A stretch of DNA of 64,000 bases from Pseudomonas vlassakiae. Lineage in GTDB: Bacteria > Pseudomonadota > Gammaproteobacteria > Pseudomonadales > Pseudomonadaceae. The notes below the pieces were generated by a model. The model searched no databases, was not told the DNA's origin, and saw nothing but the letters and a program-made list of their open reading frames with translations. Shown piece after piece: positions 63,019 to 64,000 of the stretch. The first letter of the stretch is position 1. Each line of letters starts with the position of its first letter. The position numbers and the translations under genes were made by a program. Location of the stretch: contig NZ_JABWRP020000011.1 in assembly GCF_014269035.2 (NCBI RefSeq), positions 62,001 to 126,000 on the forward strand, in the 5' to 3' direction.

Positions 63019-63540
63019 ATGGTTGATTCATACGACGACGCCTTCGACGGCGAAAAAAGCAAAACCCAGATCAAGCGCGAACTGCATGCGCTGGTCGAAC
63101 TCGGCGAACGCCTGACCACGGTCAAGGCCGACACCCTGGCGCGCCTGCCGCTCACCGACGAGCTGCGCAAGGCCCTGGCCGACGCCAGCAAGCACACCGC
63201 CCACGGCGCACGCAAACGCCACATGTCGTTCGTCGGCAAGCTGATGCGCGACCAGGACCTGGACGCCATCCACGCCGTGCTCGAGCAGATCGACAGCTCC
63301 AGCCGCCAGTACAACGAGCGCTTCCACAACCTGGAACGCTGGCGCGACCGCCTGATCGACGGTAACGATGAAGACCTCGAGCGTTTCGTCAACGAATACC
63401 CCGAGACCGATCGCCAGCAACTGCGCTCGCTGATTCGTCATGCCCAGCACGAAAAGGCGCGGAACAAACCGCCTGCCGCTGCGCGCAAGGTGTTCAAGTA
63501 CATCCGCGATCTCGACGAGATGCAGCGCGGGCTGCGCTGA
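63019..63540 (+). CDS. darP: ribosome biogenesis protein DarP (YjgA)
   Basis: A 173-residue all-helical protein that assists late assembly of the 50S subunit. [39 protein letters not shown] [20 protein letters not shown] and [20 protein letters not shown] are the family hallmarks. It lies between pmbA and tldD on the other strand, the usual pseudomonad arrangement. A GGGGCTG-CCCTG-CAGCCCC hairpin follows its stop. Confidence 0.94.
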   Translation: MVDSYDDAFDGEKSKTQIKRELHALVELGERLTTVKADTLARLPLTDELRKALADASKHTAHGARKRHMSFVGKLMRDQDLDAIHAVLEQIDSSSRQYNERFHNLERWRDRLIDGNDEDLERFVNEYPETDRQQLRSLIRHAQHEKARNKPPAAARKVFKYIRDLDEMQRGLR

Positions 63541-63578
63541 CTGCCGCCTGGGGCTGCCCTGCAGCCCCCGGACATCGA

Positions 63579-64000
63579 TCAAGCGCCTGTACCGCCTACG
63601 GTAATCGCATCGAGCTTCAAGGTCGGCTGCCCGACGCCTACCGGCACCGATTGGCCGTCTTTGCCACACGTCCCCACTCCACTGTCCAGCGCCAGGTCGT
63701 TACCGACCATCGACACCCGGCTCATGGCCTCCGGCCCGTTGCCGATCAGGGTCGCGCCTTTCACCGGGGCGGTGATCCTGCCGTCTTCGATCAGGTAGGC
63801 TTCGCTGGTCGAGAACACGAACTTGCCACTGGTGATATCGACCTGGCCACCACCGAGGTTGGCGCAGTAGATACCCTTCTTCACCGAAGCGATGATTTCT
63901 TGTGGATCGCTCTTGCCGGCCCGCATGTAGGTGTTGGTCATGCGCGGCATCGGCAGGTGCGCATAAGACTCGCGGCGACCGTTGCCGGTAACCGCCATGC
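63579..64000 (-). CDS. tldD: metalloprotease TldD, 3' part only
   Basis: The C-terminal 140 or so residues of TldD, partner of PmbA. Visible parts are [40 protein letters not shown] and [20 protein letters not shown]. The frame continues past base 64000, so the HExxxH zinc motif and the start are outside the window. The stop lies 38 bases from the convergent darP stop. Confidence 0.95.
   Translation of the reverse strand, partial: MAVTGNGRRESYAHLPMPRMTNTYMRAGKSDPQEIIASVKKGIYCANLGGGQVDITSGKFVFSTSEAYLIEDGRITAPVKGATLIGNGPEAMSRVSMVGNDLALDSGVGTCGKDGQSVPVGVGQPTLKLDAITVGGTGA

Overview
The window is chromosomal DNA of a fluorescent Pseudomonas, most likely of the P. putida group. This rests on its high GC, the gene content and order (gcsR and the catabolic glycine-cleavage operon, arcDABC, the mla/kds/lpt/rpoN/ptsN block, fagA-fumC-sodA, pmbA/darP/tldD), and paired inverted REP-type palindromes of the kind common in P. 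putida. No rRNA, tRNA, CRISPR array, prophage or complete insertion sequence was seen.

Layout. 1-6147: the 3' end of a GAPDH gene, then a heme uptake and signalling locus (Fur box, FecI-type sigma factor, FecR-type regulator, TonB-dependent receptor with a signalling domain, heme oxygenase) and a small DUF454 membrane protein. 6127-13353: two divergent arginine/ornithine antiporter paralogues, with the arginine deiminase genes arcA, arcB and arcC behind one of them and a DUF5064 gene after that. A 159-bp long-hairpin element separates arcA from arcB. 13438-25485: the TyrR-like sigma-54 activator GcsR and its target operon gcvH-gcvP-sdaA-gcvT. They are separated by an accessory insert holding an E-type DNase bacteriocin with a giant perfect decapeptide repeat, its immunity gene, a broken gltS and a small c-type cytochrome gene. 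Upstream of gcvH lie three 18-bp TyrR-type boxes and a -24/-12 promoter.

25486-41539: mixed core genes (cold-shock protein, RDD protein, lptGF, pepA-holC-hypothetical-valS, rlmF, an HU protein, a YejK/NdpA protein, a GIY-YIG protein, an NTF2-like protein, a CynX-like exporter with a GntR regulator, and a nucleotide pyrophosphatase-like phosphodiesterase). 41593-49597, mostly minus strand: hisG-hisD-hisC, murA, a BolA-family gene, and mlaFEDCB for retrograde phospholipid transport. 49845-56860: kdsD-kdsC-lptC-lptA-lptB, then rpoN-hpf-ptsN-rapZ-npr, so LPS synthesis and export adjoin the sigma-54/nitrogen-PTS cluster. 56952-57636: a HigBA-like toxin-antitoxin pair behind an 18-bp perfect palindrome. 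57655-61434, minus strand: the iron-limitation operon fagA-fumC-orfX-sodA with a ZIP metal transporter coupled to its end. 61563-64000: pmbA, darP (yjgA) and the 3' end of tldD.

Most of the window is conserved core. The parts that look accessory or unusual are the bacteriocin insert (about 15.0-18.9 kb), the toxin-antitoxin pair, the arc intergenic hairpin and the flanking palindromes. I found no convincing wholly new multigene system. The strongest candidate for something little described is the bacteriocin, whose middle third is a homogeneous array of about 36 decapeptides.
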